This document shows, in pieces, positions 10,247 through 21,722 of a stretch of 64,000 nucleotides of DNA; the stretch's first letter is position 1, and each line of letters opens with the position of its first letter. Source of the DNA: Tistrella mobilis. Its GTDB lineage: Bacteria > Pseudomonadota > Alphaproteobacteria > Tistrellales > Tistrellaceae. The stretch spans positions 309,577 to 373,576 of the forward strand of contig NZ_JBBIAB010000006.1 of assembly GCF_039634785.1 (NCBI RefSeq). Reading direction: 5' to 3'. The notes beneath the pieces are model-generated. The model saw nothing but the letters and a program-made list of their open reading frames with translations, searched no databases and was not told the origin of the DNA. The position numbers and the translations under genes are program-made.

Positions 10247-11482
10247 ATGGCGAAGGGGCGCGGCGGCCTGATTGCGGCACTCGACATCGGCACCACCAAA
10301 GTGGTGTGCTTCATCGCCGAGGGTGACGGCCATGGCCGCTGGCGCGTCCGCGGCATCGGCCATCAGGCGGCGCGCGGCCTGCGCGCCGGGATGATCGTCG
10401 ACATGGTCCAGGCCGAGGCCTCGATCCTGGCGGCGGTCCATGCGGCCGAACAGATGGCGGGTGAAACCATCGAGCGGGTGGTGGTGGCGCTGCCCTCGAC
10501 CGTGATGTCCAGCCATCTGATCGATCTGGAGGTCGAAATCGCCGGCCATGCGGTGGCCGATGCCGATATCCGCCGGATCTATGCCGAAGGCCGGCGCATG
10601 TTCCTGGGCGACGACCGGGCCGTGATGCATGCCCTGCCGGTCGATCATTCGATCGACGATGCCGGCGGGATCCGCGATCCGCGCGGCATGTATGGCGAAC
10701 GGCTGGGGGTGAGCATGCATGTCGTGACCGCCCAGTCGAGCCCGTGGCGCAATCTGGAGCTGTGCATCGCCCGCTGCCATCTGGAGATCGAGGCGGTGGT
10801 CGCCTCGCCCTTCGCCGCCGGCCTCGCCTGCCTGGTGGAGGACGAGCGCAATATGGGCACCACCGTGGTCGACATGGGCGGCGGCACCACCACCATGGCG
10901 GTGTTCTTCAACGGCAGCCTGATCCATGTCGACGGTTTCGGCGTCGGCGGGCTGCACGTCACCCGCGACATCGCCCAGGTGCTGGAGACGCCGCTGGTCC
11001 ATGCCGAGCGGATGAAGACGCTGTACGGATCGGCGATCGCGACCCCGTCGGATGCCCGCGAACTGATCGAGCTGCCGCGGGTGGGTGAACCCGACGGCGT
11101 GCAGAACGTCCCGCGCTCGCTGCTGGTGAACATCGTCCGCCCCCGGGTGGAGGAGACGCTGGAGCTGATCCGCGAGCGCCTTGAGAAGAGCGGCCTTGCC
11201 GAGGTGGGTGCCAAGCGCGTGGTGCTGACCGGTGGGGCGTCGCAGCTTCAGGGGCTGCGCGAACTGGCGGGCCGGGTGCTGGGCCGTCAGGTCCGGCTGG
11301 GCCGGCCGATCGCGGCCTCGGGAGAGCTGGAACAGTCCGGCGGCGCCGGCTTCTCGGTCGTCACCGGCCTCATCGCCCATGCCGTGGCGGATTGGGGCGA
11401 GGTGGGCGAGCGCGATGCCGGGCCCGATGCCGGCCGCGGCACCTTCGGCCGGCTGGGCCGCTGGCTGAAGTCGAATTTCTGA
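10247..11482 (+). CDS. ftsA: FtsA, actin-like membrane anchor for FtsZ
   Basis: Actin/HSP70-fold ATPase that tethers FtsZ to the membrane and recruits the late divisome. The 411 residues show the phosphate-1 motif [14 protein letters not shown] near the N terminus, the SHS2 (1C) insert, [14 protein letters not shown] (phosphate 2, near residue 207), the adenosine motif [12 protein letters not shown] near 325, and a C-terminal amphipathic LGRWLKSNF that should be the membrane-targeting helix. ATG 10247 was chosen because it follows an aaggtgg ribosome site; an upstream GTG at 10214 lacks one. Confidence 0.95.
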   Translation: MAKGRGGLIAALDIGTTKVVCFIAEGDGHGRWRVRGIGHQAARGLRAGMIVDMVQAEASILAAVHAAEQMAGETIERVVVALPSTVMSSHLIDLEVEIAGHAVADADIRRIYAEGRRMFLGDDRAVMHALPVDHSIDDAGGIRDPRGMYGERLGVSMHVVTAQSSPWRNLELCIARCHLEIEAVVASPFAAGLACLVEDERNMGTTVVDMGGGTTTMAVFFNGSLIHVDGFGVGGLHVTRDIAQVLETPLVHAERMKTLYGSAIATPSDARELIELPRVGEPDGVQNVPRSLLVNIVRPRVEETLELIRERLEKSGLAEVGAKRVVLTGGASQLQGLRELAGRVLGRQVRLGRPIAASGELEQSGGAGFSVVTGLIAHAVADWGEVGERDAGPDAGRGTFGRLGRWLKSNF

Positions 11483-11562
11483 AGACCCGAAGTTTCCCGC
11501 TCCCGTGTCGGCGATCGCGGCGGGGGCGGATCCAAGTCCGAGCGACCAGGAGGCAACACGTC

Positions 11563-13128
11563 ATGTCCCTTAATCTCAGCATCCCCGACAGCATGCAGCT
11601 GACCCCGCGGATCACCGTGGTCGGTGTGGGCGGCGCCGGCGGCAACGCCGTCAACAACATGATCAACGCACAGCTGGAAGGCGTGGAGTTCATCGTCTGC
11701 AACACCGATGCGCAGGCGCTGAACCAGAGCCAGGCCGAACGCCGCATCCAGCTTGGCCAGATGATCACCCACGGCCTGGGCGCGGGTGCGCGTCCCGAGG
11801 TCGGCCGCGCCGCCGCCCAGGAGACGATGGAGGAAATCTCCGAATATCTGGACGGCAGCCACATGGTGTTCGTCACCGCCGGCATGGGCGGCGGCACCGG
11901 CACCGGCGCGGCGCCGGTCATCGCCCAGATCGCGCGTGAGAAGGGCATCCTGACCGTCGGCGTGGTCACCAAGCCCTTCCACTTCGAGGGCACCCGCCGC
12001 ATGCGGCTGGCCGATTCGGGCATCGACGAGCTGCAGAAGTATGTCGACACCCTGATCGTGATCCCGAACCAGAACCTGTTCCGGGTCGCCAACGAGCGCA
12101 CGACCTTCGCCGACGCCTTCAAGATGGCCGACGACGTGCTTTATGCCGGCGTGCGTGGCGTGACCGACCTGATGGTCATGCCCGGCCTGATCAACCTGGA
12201 CTTCGCCGACATCCGGACCGTGATGAGCGAGATGGGCAAGGCGATGATGGGCACCGGCGAGGCCGGTGGCGACAACCGCGCGATCGAGGCTGCCGAGGCC
12301 GCGATCTCGAACCCGCTGCTCGACGACGTGTCGATGAAGGGTGCGCGCGGCGTGCTGATCAACATCACCGGCGGTGGCGACATGACCCTGTACGAGGTCG
12401 ACGAGGCCGCCAACCGCATCCGCGAGGAAGTCGATCCCGAGGCGCACATCATCTTCGGTTCGACCTTCGATCCCAGCCTGGAAGGCACGGTGCGCGTGTC
12501 GGTGGTCGCCACCGGCATCGACGCCGAAGAGGTCGCCCGCCAGCGCGCCCGTCGCGAGCAGGAGGCGGAAGCCGCCGCCCGCGGCCAGTCGCAGGCCCGC
12601 AACGAGAACCAGCAGGCGGCCGCCATGCAGCAGGCGCCGCAGATGGCGGCGTCGGGCGGTACCCGCCGGACCGTGGTCGAGAGCCCGGCGCCGGTGGTCA
12701 CCACCGCCCGCAGCGAGGGTGGCCGCAGCGCGCAGCCGCAGATGCCCCGCGGCGAGGTCGAGGACGGCAGCTTCATCGCGCCCGAGCCGGTGCGTGCGCC
12801 CGAGCGTCAGCCCACCCGCATCGAGGCGGCCGAAGAGCCGCTGGCGCTGGAGCCGGCACCGCGCGCGGTGGAGCAGCAGCCTGCGCGGGCGGTGGTCGAT
12901 GACCGCCCGGCGACCGAGGCGGCGCCGCGCAAGTTCTCGTTCCTGCAGCGCATGACCGGCGCCCATCGCCGCGAGAGCGAGGCGACCGCCCGTCCGGCGG
13001 CGGAAGAGCCGCGGCGTGCGCCGCGCCTCGACCATGTCGATGGCGGCGCCACTTCGCGTCAGCAGCCGGCTGACGAGGAGAACGACCTGCTGGAAATCCC
13101 GGCCTTCCTGCGTCGCCAGGCGAACTGA
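11563..13128 (+). CDS. ftsZ: FtsZ, tubulin-like division GTPase
   Basis: Polymerising GTPase that forms the Z ring at midcell. The globular domain (residues ~10-330) carries [21 protein letters not shown], the tubulin signature [13 protein letters not shown] near 109 and [19 protein letters not shown] poorly conserved Ala/Glu/Arg/Gln-rich linker of about 170 residues follows, ending in the conserved C-terminal peptide [14 protein letters not shown] that binds FtsA. The total of 521 residues is long, as usual in alphaproteobacteria. ATG 11563 has an aggaggc ribosome site; the open frame before it is ftsA out of frame. Confidence 0.97.
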   Translation: MSLNLSIPDSMQLTPRITVVGVGGAGGNAVNNMINAQLEGVEFIVCNTDAQALNQSQAERRIQLGQMITHGLGAGARPEVGRAAAQETMEEISEYLDGSHMVFVTAGMGGGTGTGAAPVIAQIAREKGILTVGVVTKPFHFEGTRRMRLADSGIDELQKYVDTLIVIPNQNLFRVANERTTFADAFKMADDVLYAGVRGVTDLMVMPGLINLDFADIRTVMSEMGKAMMGTGEAGGDNRAIEAAEAAISNPLLDDVSMKGARGVLINITGGGDMTLYEVDEAANRIREEVDPEAHIIFGSTFDPSLEGTVRVSVVATGIDAEEVARQRARREQEAEAAARGQSQARNENQQAAAMQQAPQMAASGGTRRTVVESPAPVVTTARSEGGRSAQPQMPRGEVEDGSFIAPEPVRAPERQPTRIEAAEEPLALEPAPRAVEQQPARAVVDDRPATEAAPRKFSFLQRMTGAHRRESEATARPAAEEPRRAPRLDHVDGGATSRQQPADEENDLLEIPAFLRRQAN

Positions 13129-13320
13129 CGGCTGCGGCGACGCCGCGGATCGACGACGATACCAAGGGAACCCCGGGCTGCGCGCGCTCAATCATGCGTG
13201 CGGCCGGTCCCTCCGACATGAACGCACCACCCCCGGCCCCGCCCCCGGCAGCCTCCGCCGGCGGGGCGGGTGGTTGCGAACGCTCTTGCGCGTCCGGTCG
13301 CTCGGCATCGCGCAGGCGGG

Positions 13321-13357
13321 CGCCGGCTCGTGCCCTTGCGGCACGGGCCGGCGTTTT
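13321..13357 (+). terminator. Rho-independent terminator after ftsZ
   Basis: Stem arms cgccggctcgtgcc and ggcacgggccggcg pair (CGCCGG and CGTGCC blocks around a 2-nt internal loop) with a cttgc loop and are followed by TTTT. It lies 190 bp after the ftsZ stop and before the lpxC promoter region, so it should end the dcw transcript. Confidence 0.8.
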
Positions 13358-13369
13358 CATGCAGCGGTG

Positions 13370-13425
13370 TTGTTACAATCGGTAACAAAGAGTGATTTGA
13401 GCCTGTACGCCGGGCTTGCTACCTG
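13370..13425 (+). promoter_or_regulatory. Inverted repeat and possible lpxC promoter
   Basis: TTGTTAC-aatcg-GTAACAA (13370-13388) is a perfect 7-bp inverted repeat, clearly AT-richer than its surroundings. Nine bases on is a TTGAGC (13397-13402) - 17 bp - TACCTG (13420-13425) pair that could be a sigma-70 promoter for lpxC. The repeat would sit just upstream of the -35, a common activator position. Both readings are inference from sequence alone. Confidence 0.4.
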
Positions 13426-13477
13426 TTCACTGACGGATCGCACCCGATCCGGACGTGACCGCAACGGAGCAAAACCC

Positions 13478-14443
13478 GTGTACCTGAACGACATCCGCGA
13501 CAGCGCCGATTTCCTCCGCACCACCGCGCCGCAGGGCGTGGTGCGCCAGCGGACGCTGGCCGTGCCGATGCGGTGCAGCGGCGTTGGCCTTCACAGTGGT
13601 GCGCCGGTGGAAATGGTGCTGCGCCCGGCCGCCGCAGATACCGGCATCATCTTTCGCCGCACCGATATGGGCGGCGTTGTGGTGCCCGCCCGCCACGACA
13701 CGATCGTGAACACCCGGCTGTGCAGCATGCTGGGCGTGCCCGCCACCGGCGACCGGCCGGCGGCGACGGTGTCGACGGTGGAGCATCTGATGGCGGCGCT
13801 GGCCGCCATGGGCATCGACAATCTGATCATCGACATCGACGGCCCGGAAGTGCCGGTGATGGACGGCAGCTCGCGCCCCTTCATTCAGGTGATCGAGCGG
13901 GCCGGCATGATCGAGCAGCCGGCTGCCCGGCGCTTCATCGAGGTGCTGAAGCCGGTGGAGCTGGTGCAGGGCAGTTCGGTGGTGCGCCTGCTGCCGGCCG
14001 ACCGCTGGACCCTGGACGTCACCATCGATTTCGCCAACCCGGTGATCGGGCGCGAGCGGATCGTGATCGACCTCACCGCCCGGGGCTTCTCGTCGGAGCT
14101 GGCCGCGGCCCGCACCTTCGGCTTTGCCCACGAGGTGGAGCAGATGCGCGCAGCCGGCCTCGGCCGCGGCGGCTCGCTGGACAATGCGGTGGTGGTCGAA
14201 GGCGATCGGGTGCTGAACCCCGAAGGCCTGCGCTATGCCGACGAATTCGTGCGTCACAAGGCGCTGGACGCCGTGGGCGACCTCTATCTTGCCGGTGCCC
14301 CTCTGCTGGCGCGGTTCGAAGGCGTGGCCCCGGGCCATGGCGTGAACAACGCCCTGCTGCATGCGCTTTTTGCCGACCCGACCGCCTGGCGCTACACCAG
14401 CTGCCACGAGGTCGATACGGCACGGGCGGTCGAGGCCGCCTGA
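13478..14443 (+). CDS. lpxC: LpxC, UDP-3-O-acyl-GlcNAc deacetylase
   Basis: Zinc amidase that commits UDP-3-O-acyl-GlcNAc to lipid A synthesis in the cytoplasm. The 321 residues contain GVGLHSGAPVEMVLRPA at the start of the fold, the zinc ligand STVEHLMAAL (His about 103), the catalytic and metal segment HKALDAVGDLYLAG (His and Asp about 260 and 264) and GHGVNNALLHALF (His about 287). Start set at GTG 13478, preceded by acggag at a slightly long spacing; the next in-frame ATG is well inside the conserved N terminus. Located after ftsZ, but with its own promoter region and a strong terminator. Confidence 0.94.
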   Translation: MYLNDIRDSADFLRTTAPQGVVRQRTLAVPMRCSGVGLHSGAPVEMVLRPAAADTGIIFRRTDMGGVVVPARHDTIVNTRLCSMLGVPATGDRPAATVSTVEHLMAALAAMGIDNLIIDIDGPEVPVMDGSSRPFIQVIERAGMIEQPAARRFIEVLKPVELVQGSSVVRLLPADRWTLDVTIDFANPVIGRERIVIDLTARGFSSELAAARTFGFAHEVEQMRAAGLGRGGSLDNAVVVEGDRVLNPEGLRYADEFVRHKALDAVGDLYLAGAPLLARFEGVAPGHGVNNALLHALFADPTAWRYTSCHEVDTARAVEAA

Positions 14444-14472
14444 ACCGGCCACCGCGGCACCAGCCGGAAACG

Positions 14473-14513
14473 ATCAAAGGCCCGCATCGTGAGATACGAT
14501 GCGGGCCTTTGAT
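14473..14513. terminator. Bidirectional terminator hairpin, lpxC / XRE regulator
   Basis: A perfect 18-bp stem: arms atcaaaggcccgcatcgt (14473-14490) and its exact complement (14496-14513) around a gagat loop. The stem ends are A/T-rich on both sides, so it can serve both the rightward lpxC transcript and the leftward XRE gene. Confidence 0.85.
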
Positions 14514-14538
14514 GTGTCGTCGGATGGCGAACCGGCGC

Positions 14539-15021
14539 TCAATGCGGCCGGTCGTCATCCATAAGGTCGGTCATGTCGAGGTCGTCCGAGCGTTCGCCCC
14601 GCTGACCATTGCCTTCGGCCAGGGCCTTGATCAGACGGATGATGGCCGTCCGCAGGGTCTGGTCGGTGATGTCGGTGAAATACCGGACGAGTTCGATGGT
14701 CGAGCGGTTCTTGCCGCCATGCTCTTTCGGCGCATCCGGATCGATGCTGTCGGCAATCTCTTCCAGACCGTCGAAGAAGAAGGCGACCGGTACGCCAAGT
14801 TTGGTCGAGATTTCGTAAAGGCGGCCCGCACTCACACGATTGAGTCCGGTTTCGTATTTCTGCACCTGCTGGTACGAAATATCGAGAGCCGCCGCCAGGT
14901 GTTCCTGGGTCATGCCAAGCAGCGTCCGCCGCAGCCGGATCCGCTCCCCGACGAAATTATCGACACGTCTAGCCAGTTCCCCCATAGCGCAGGCGTCTCT
15001 ATGCATGTTTTTGTTGCTCAT
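14539..15021 (-). CDS. XRE-family regulator (PraR/PhrR-like)
   Basis: Probable DNA-binding regulator. Of its 160 residues, about 22-85 form a Cro/CI-type helix-turn-helix: VGERIRLRRTLLGMTQEHLA, then the recognition region ISYQQVQKYETGLNRVSAGR and GVPVAFFFDGLEE. This arrangement resembles the PraR/PhrR group of alphaproteobacteria, known for quorum-sensing or stress control in rhizobia; the resemblance is recalled, not computed. The C-terminal half (STIELVRYFTDITDQTLRTA) is helical and may dimerise. It is convergent with lpxC across a shared terminator. The ribosome site is weak (gagacc), and Met13 could be an alternative start. A TTGACA lies about 35 bases upstream of the chosen ATG. Confidence 0.8.
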   Translation of the reverse strand: MSNKNMHRDACAMGELARRVDNFVGERIRLRRTLLGMTQEHLAAALDISYQQVQKYETGLNRVSAGRLYEISTKLGVPVAFFFDGLEEIADSIDPDAPKEHGGKNRSTIELVRYFTDITDQTLRTAIIRLIKALAEGNGQRGERSDDLDMTDLMDDDRPH

Positions 15022-15840
15022 ATTTGCGGTCTCATGAACAACTTTGTCAAACAGAACTTCGAGTAATCATTCTTGGTGGGCTAAGAGACATAGCGGGCAC
15101 CAAAACAATCGTTTATGGCATTTTCGCTAGAAACTGCCGTAAACTGATAACACCCTCGGTTGCCCATCAAATGGCAGGGCTTATGGCATCTGGCTTCTTT
15201 TGTGACGATTTGCAAAACGCAATAGTGTAATTATTGGATCGTCGTTGGGTTTATGGGAATATATCGACGCGAATCAAGGATTTTGTAGAATGAACTCAGA
15301 AATCCTTGGCGTGGTGAAGAAATGGTAAATATCGGATGTTGGCCCATTTCTCGGGATGTGAGCATGGCGTTTCTTGAGCCAGCTGCCGACAGACTTTAAA
15401 TGCCGCTCCGCGACCATATCCGGAGCGCAGGGGACAGGGTTCAGGACTTGAAACCAAGGCGCCGGGCTGCGCAGGGCGGCGCGCTGCGGCGGGGTGTACA
15501 TCACGCGAAGGCATTGACGTTGTGCATGTTGCACCATCGCTGGACGGCGGTCGTCGGCCGCATCGTTCCCGTCCCCGGATCGGGGCGCCGGGTCTTTTCA
15601 CAGGGAATGCAAGTGTTCCGGCCTCGAAATGAGGAGGTCTCCTCACATATCCTGCGTGCCCGCGGGCGCTGGTCCCTCATGGCCGCGGGCGCTGGCCTTG
15701 TATGGCCGCAGGCGCTGGCACGGATATGCGGAGAGGGTGCCACGCCTCTGTTCGTGCGGATCAGGAATGATATAGTAGCGGCCGCCCGGCCAGGGCCGGC
15801 AGAGACGTGACATGACACCGAGCAGCATGACGGGGAACGG
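15022..15840. other. Large AT-richer intergenic region before bamD
   Basis: An 819-bp stretch without a convincing gene. Its first ~270 bp are far AT-richer than the rest of the chromosome arm, while the second half returns to GC-rich sequence. It should hold the promoter of the leftward XRE gene (TTGACA near 15048) and of bamD (TATAGT at 15771-15776 is a possible -10). The short open frames present have no ribosome sites or recognisable protein features. A triple tandem repeat lies at 15658-15728. An unannotated small RNA cannot be excluded. Confidence 0.5.
15658..15728 (+). repeat. Three tandem 23-24 bp repeats upstream of bamD
   Basis: Three imperfect direct copies with core gcCGCGGGCGCTGG and ending in atg: 15658-15681, 15682-15704 and 15705-15728. 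The first ~15 bases of each unit are nearly invariant and the remainder varies. They lie 110 bp before bamD; no open frame of plausible use runs through them. Confidence 0.7.
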
Positions 15841-16719
15841 ATGGCGAAGGCAGTCGCAACGGAACGGGCGATCGCGATGCGGACGGCGACAGCCGTGACC
15901 CGGGTCCACAGGATCCTGCGGGCCGGCCTTCTGGCGGCGTGCGTGGCGGCGCTTGCCGCATGCTCGAGCGACGATGACGACCGTCCCGCCTATGTCGAGC
16001 GGCCGGTGGAGCAGATCTACGCCCAGGCGGCGAACGAACTCGATCAGGGTGAGTATCGCAAGGCCGCCCAGAGCTTCGACGAGGTCGAACGCCAGCACCC
16101 CTATTCGACCTGGGCCACCGAGGCGCAGCTGATGGCGGCCTATTCCTATTATCAGGCCAATCAGTACGAGGATGCGATCGCCACCGCGCAGCGCTTCATC
16201 GACCTGCATCCCGGCAATCCCAATGTCGCCTATGCCTATTATCTGGTCGGGCTCTGCCATTACGAGCGGATCTCGGATGTCGGTCGCGACCAGGAGATGA
16301 CCCGCAAGTCGCTGGAGGCCTTCCAGGAGGTGGTGCGCCGCTTCCCCGACAGCGCCTATGCCCGCGACGCCCGGCTGAAGATCGACCTTGCCCGCGACCA
16401 TCTGGCCGGCAAGGAGATGGAGATCGGCCGCTACTATCTGACCCGCGGCCTGTATATCGCGGCGATCAACCGCTTCCGCACGGTGATCGAGCGTTATCAG
16501 ACCACCACCCATGTGCCCGAGGCCCTGCACCGCCTGGTCGAGGCCTATCTGTCGCTGGGCATCGAGCGCGAGGCCCAGACGGCCGCTGCGGTGCTGGGCT
16601 ACAACTATCCCGGCAGCGACTGGTACGAAGACAGCTATGCCCTGCTCACCGGCCGCAATCTTCAGCCGGTGGAAGACAAGGGGTCGTGGATCAGCCGGGC
16701 CTTCAAATCGGTCTTCTGA
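15841..16719 (+). CDS. bamD: BamD, outer membrane assembly lipoprotein
   Basis: Lipoprotein of the BAM complex, which inserts beta-barrel proteins in the outer membrane. A basic N-region and hydrophobic stretch lead to a lipobox, ALAAC, with the acylated Cys near residue 41. TPR-like repeats follow: YAQAANELDQGEYRKAAQSF, AAYSYYQANQYEDAIATAQR, YYLVGLCHYERISDVGRDQ and RYYLTRGLYIAAINRF, a pattern specific to BamD (ComL). The 292-residue length is normal. Met13 (15877) would give a more standard 29-residue signal and is a good alternative start; the first ATG has a ggggaacgg ribosome site. Confidence 0.93.
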   Translation: MAKAVATERAIAMRTATAVTRVHRILRAGLLAACVAALAACSSDDDDRPAYVERPVEQIYAQAANELDQGEYRKAAQSFDEVERQHPYSTWATEAQLMAAYSYYQANQYEDAIATAQRFIDLHPGNPNVAYAYYLVGLCHYERISDVGRDQEMTRKSLEAFQEVVRRFPDSAYARDARLKIDLARDHLAGKEMEIGRYYLTRGLYIAAINRFRTVIERYQTTTHVPEALHRLVEAYLSLGIEREAQTAAAVLGYNYPGSDWYEDSYALLTGRNLQPVEDKGSWISRAFKSVF

Positions 16720-16795
16720 TCCGTTACCCGCCCGCCGTCCCGTTCCGCCACCCACCCGACCCGCTGTTTCCTTCGCAATCGTCACGGAAGACCGG

Positions 16796-18472
16796 ATGCT
16801 CGCCAGTCTCTCGATCCGCGACGTGGTTCTGATCGACCGGCTCGATCTCGACCTCGGCCCCGGCCTTGCCGTCCTCACCGGCGAGACCGGTGCCGGCAAG
16901 TCGATCCTGCTCGACGCGCTGGGTCTGGCGCTGGGGGCGCGGGGCGACAGCGGGCTGGTGCGCGCCGGTGCCGCCCAGGCCTCGGTCACCGCCGTGTTCG
17001 AGGTGGCGGAGGATCATCCGGCGCTGGCCATGCTGGCCGAGCAGGAGATACCGGCGGCGCTGCCGCTGATCCTGCGGCGCACCGTCACCCCCGATGGCCG
17101 CAGCCGCGCCTGGGTGAACGACCGGGCGGTCGGCGTGGGTCTGCTGCGCCAGCTGGGCGAGGTTCTGGTCGAAATCCACGGCCAGCACGATCAGCACGGC
17201 CTGCTGGACCCGCGCACCCATCGCGAGGTGCTGGACCAGTTCGGCGGCCACGAGGCGCTGAAGGCCGAGGTGGCGCGCCGCTTCCGCGAAATGCAGGCGG
17301 CCGACGCCGCCCGCGACCGCGCCGAGGCCGAGGCCGAGGCCGTGCGGCGCGAAGAGGATCATCTCCGCACCAGCCTCGCCGATCTCGACAAGCTGAAGCC
17401 GCAGCCGGGGGAGGAGGAGGATCTGGTCCACCGCCGCCAGCGGTTGCAGAATGCCGATCGGATCGTGGCGGCGCTGAACGCGGCGCTGGATGCGCTGAAC
17501 GGCGAGCCGACGCTCGAGGTGCGGCTGCTGGATGCCGATCGCGCCCTGCAGCGCCTGCCCGATGCCGAAACCGACGAGCGGGTCCGCCAGCTGCGGGCCG
17601 GGCTGGAGCGCGCCTCGATCGAGATCGGCGAAGGGGTGGCCGGGGTCGAGCGGCTGCTTGCCGACCTCGATCTGGGCGAGGACAGCCTGGAGGTGGTGGA
17701 GGACCGGCTCTATGCCCTGCGGGCGGCTGCCCGCCGCCATCAGGTGACGACCGAAGACCTGCCCGAGCTTGCCCGGAAGCTGCGCGCCCGGCTGGAGCTG
17801 ATCGACGGTGGCGGCACGGTCGCGGCCAAACTGACCGCCGCGGCCGCCGAGGCGCGCGCGGTTTATCGCAAGGCGGCCGAGGGGTTGAGCCGGGCCCGCA
17901 AGGCGGCGGCGGACGAGCTGATCAAGGCGATCGCGGCCGAACTCGGGCCGCTGCGCATGGGCCGGGTCGAGATCGCGGTCGCCTTCGATCCGCTGCCGGA
18001 AGACGCCTGGGGTCCGGAGGGCATCGAGCGCTGCCAGTTCATGGTCCGCACCAATCCGGGCGCGCCGGCGGGGCCGCTCGCCCGGGTGGCATCCGGCGGC
18101 GAGCTGTCGCGGCTGATGCTGGCGTTGAAGGTGGTTCTGGCCCGCACCGCCAGCGCCGGCACCCTGGTCTTCGACGAGGTCGACAGCGGCATCGGCGGTG
18201 CGGTCGCCGATGCGGTGGGCGAGCGGCTGCAGCGCCTGGGCGGCCATGCTCAGGTTCTGGTCGTCACCCACAACCCGCAGGTCGCGGCACGTGGTGACTT
18301 GCATCTGCGGGTCGCAAAGCGGGTCGAAGGCGAGACCACGCTCACCGAGGTGCGGGCCCTGACCGCGGCCGAGCGGCGCGAAGAGGTCGCCCGCATGCTG
18401 TCCGGCGCCGAACTCACCGCCGAGGCGCGGGCCGCCGCCGACCGGCTGATGAGCCTGGCCGTGCGCAGCTGA
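16796..18472 (+). CDS. recN: RecN, SMC-like DNA repair ATPase
   Basis: Cytoplasmic SMC-like ATPase that acts at double-strand breaks. The 558 residues show an N-terminal Walker A TGETGAGKSILLDALGLALG near residue 30, the RecN-typical VEIHGQHDQHGLLDP near 125, two coiled-coil arms rich in Arg/Glu/Ala flanking a short central region, the ABC signature VASGGELSRLMLALK near 430, Walker B TLVFDEVDSGIGG near 457 and the H-loop VVTHNPQVAA. It follows bamD and precedes ligA, a common alphaproteobacterial order. Confidence 0.95.
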   Translation: MLASLSIRDVVLIDRLDLDLGPGLAVLTGETGAGKSILLDALGLALGARGDSGLVRAGAAQASVTAVFEVAEDHPALAMLAEQEIPAALPLILRRTVTPDGRSRAWVNDRAVGVGLLRQLGEVLVEIHGQHDQHGLLDPRTHREVLDQFGGHEALKAEVARRFREMQAADAARDRAEAEAEAVRREEDHLRTSLADLDKLKPQPGEEEDLVHRRQRLQNADRIVAALNAALDALNGEPTLEVRLLDADRALQRLPDAETDERVRQLRAGLERASIEIGEGVAGVERLLADLDLGEDSLEVVEDRLYALRAAARRHQVTTEDLPELARKLRARLELIDGGGTVAAKLTAAAAEARAVYRKAAEGLSRARKAAADELIKAIAAELGPLRMGRVEIAVAFDPLPEDAWGPEGIERCQFMVRTNPGAPAGPLARVASGGELSRLMLALKVVLARTASAGTLVFDEVDSGIGGAVADAVGERLQRLGGHAQVLVVTHNPQVAARGDLHLRVAKRVEGETTLTEVRALTAAERREEVARMLSGAELTAEARAAADRLMSLAVRS

Positions 18473-18551
18473 GCGGCGGACCGCCGGGCTTGCCCCCGGC
18501 GCCGGCTCGTCGTACATCTCGCGCCCCCATCCTTCGCTATCGCGTCCTTGA

Positions 18552-20678
<2,127 letters not shown>

Positions 20679-20769
20679 CGGGGCCGCCGGAAACGGGCAT
20701 ACTCCTGCGGATCAAACGTTCGTTTCAAAGGTCCGCAGGAAGAGACCCGCAGCAAGGTAGCCCGATCCC

Positions 20770-21255
20770 ATGTCCGCAGACATCGCCGCCACCCCGCCCG
20801 TTAAAGATCTCCATTTCGAGGATTTCGCCGCCGGGCAGGTCTTCCGCACGCCCGCGCGCAGCGTCACCGAAGACGAGATCATCGCCTTCGCCAGCCAGTT
20901 CGACAACCAGCCCTTCCATGTCGATCGCGAAGCGGCTGCCGCCAGCATTTATGGCGGGATCATCGCCAGCGGCTTCCATACCCTCGCGCTCGGCTTCAGG
21001 CTGGTGCTGGAGGCGCAGATCGTCTCGACCGCGTCGATGGGCTCGCCCGGCCTCGACGAGGTCCGCTGGCTGAAGCCGATGCGTCCCGGCGATACCATCC
21101 GTCTGGAGCTGGAGGTGACCGAGGTGATCCCCAGCCGGTCGAAGCCGGACCGCGGTATCGTCAAACTGCTCTACAAGACCTACAACCAGAATGACGAGGT
21201 GATCTGCACCATGCGCAGCATGTGGATGCTCCGTCGGCGGGTGGTGGTGGTATGA
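20770..21255 (+). CDS. MaoC-like (R)-hydratase, hotdog fold
   Basis: Probable enoyl-CoA hydratase/dehydratase of the MaoC family (161 residues). The start, LHFEDFAAGQVFRTPARSVT, is the usual MaoC entry strand, followed by the hydratase-2 motif region FASQFDNQPFHVDREAAAAS with the Asp-x4-His catalytic pair (Asp and His about 44 and 49), and YGGIIASGFHTLALG. The substrate cannot be read from sequence. Its stop overlaps the start of a second hotdog gene (ATGA), so the two are co-translated and may act on related acyl-CoA substrates. Confidence 0.85.
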   Translation: MSADIAATPPVKDLHFEDFAAGQVFRTPARSVTEDEIIAFASQFDNQPFHVDREAAAASIYGGIIASGFHTLALGFRLVLEAQIVSTASMGSPGLDEVRWLKPMRPGDTIRLELEVTEVIPSRSKPDRGIVKLLYKTYNQNDEVICTMRSMWMLRRRVVVV

Positions 21256-21722
21256 GCGCGACCGGAGACGCCGAAGCCCGTGACATCGCCGGCCTCGACG
21301 GGCTGGCGCAGCTGCAGGCCTATATCGATGGCGGCCGTTCGCTGTCGCCGATCGCCGAGACGCTGGGCTTCCGCCTGGCACGGATCGAAGCCGGCGAGGC
21401 GGAAATCGTCGCCGAACCCGGGCCGCATGTGCTGAACGGCATGGGCGTCGCCCATGGCGGCTATATGGCGACCCTGCTGGATGCCGCGGTCGCCTGCGCC
21501 ATCCACAGCCTGATGCCGGCGGGGGTCGGCTCCACCACCGTGGAGCTGAAGGTCAACATGGTGCGGGCCCTGCCGGTGACGGTCAGCCCGGTGCGCGCCA
21601 TCGGCCGCGCCATTCATACCGGCCGCATGCTGGGAACGGCCGAAGGCCGGTTGATCGGTCCCGACGGCACGCTTTACGCCCATGCGACGACGACCTGCGC
21701 GGTGTTGCACCCGCGCAAGTGA
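21252..21722 (+). CDS. PaaI-type hotdog thioesterase
   Basis: Probable acyl-CoA thioesterase of the PaaI / 4HBT group, 156 residues. Characteristic segments are LGFRLARIEAGEAEI, the active-site loop NGMGVAHGGYMATLLDAAV (His-Gly-Gly followed by the helix Asp) and GVGSTTVELKVNMVRAL. It starts inside the MaoC-like stop codon. Thioesterases of this group often relieve dead-end CoA adducts; nothing in the sequence fixes the substrate here. Confidence 0.85.
   Translation: MSATGDAEARDIAGLDGLAQLQAYIDGGRSLSPIAETLGFRLARIEAGEAEIVAEPGPHVLNGMGVAHGGYMATLLDAAVACAIHSLMPAGVGSTTVELKVNMVRALPVTVSPVRAIGRAIHTGRMLGTAEGRLIGPDGTLYAHATTTCAVLHPRK

Larger units (their letters stand above)
13129..13477. other. ftsZ-lpxC intergenic region
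   Basis: A 349-bp non-coding stretch. It contains the ftsZ terminator (13321-13357), an inverted repeat (13370-13388) and a possible lpxC promoter (13397-13425). Short open frames in the first 200 bases lack ribosome sites and have no protein-like composition, so I see no gene here. Confidence 0.6.

Noticed and set aside
10144..10326. Asp-rich 60-codon gene between ftsQ and ftsA
   Set aside because: Runs through a GAC repeat and overlaps ftsA; no ribosome site.
15400..15810. 136-codon frame before bamD
   Set aside because: No ribosome site, no recognisable features and it contains the triple repeat.
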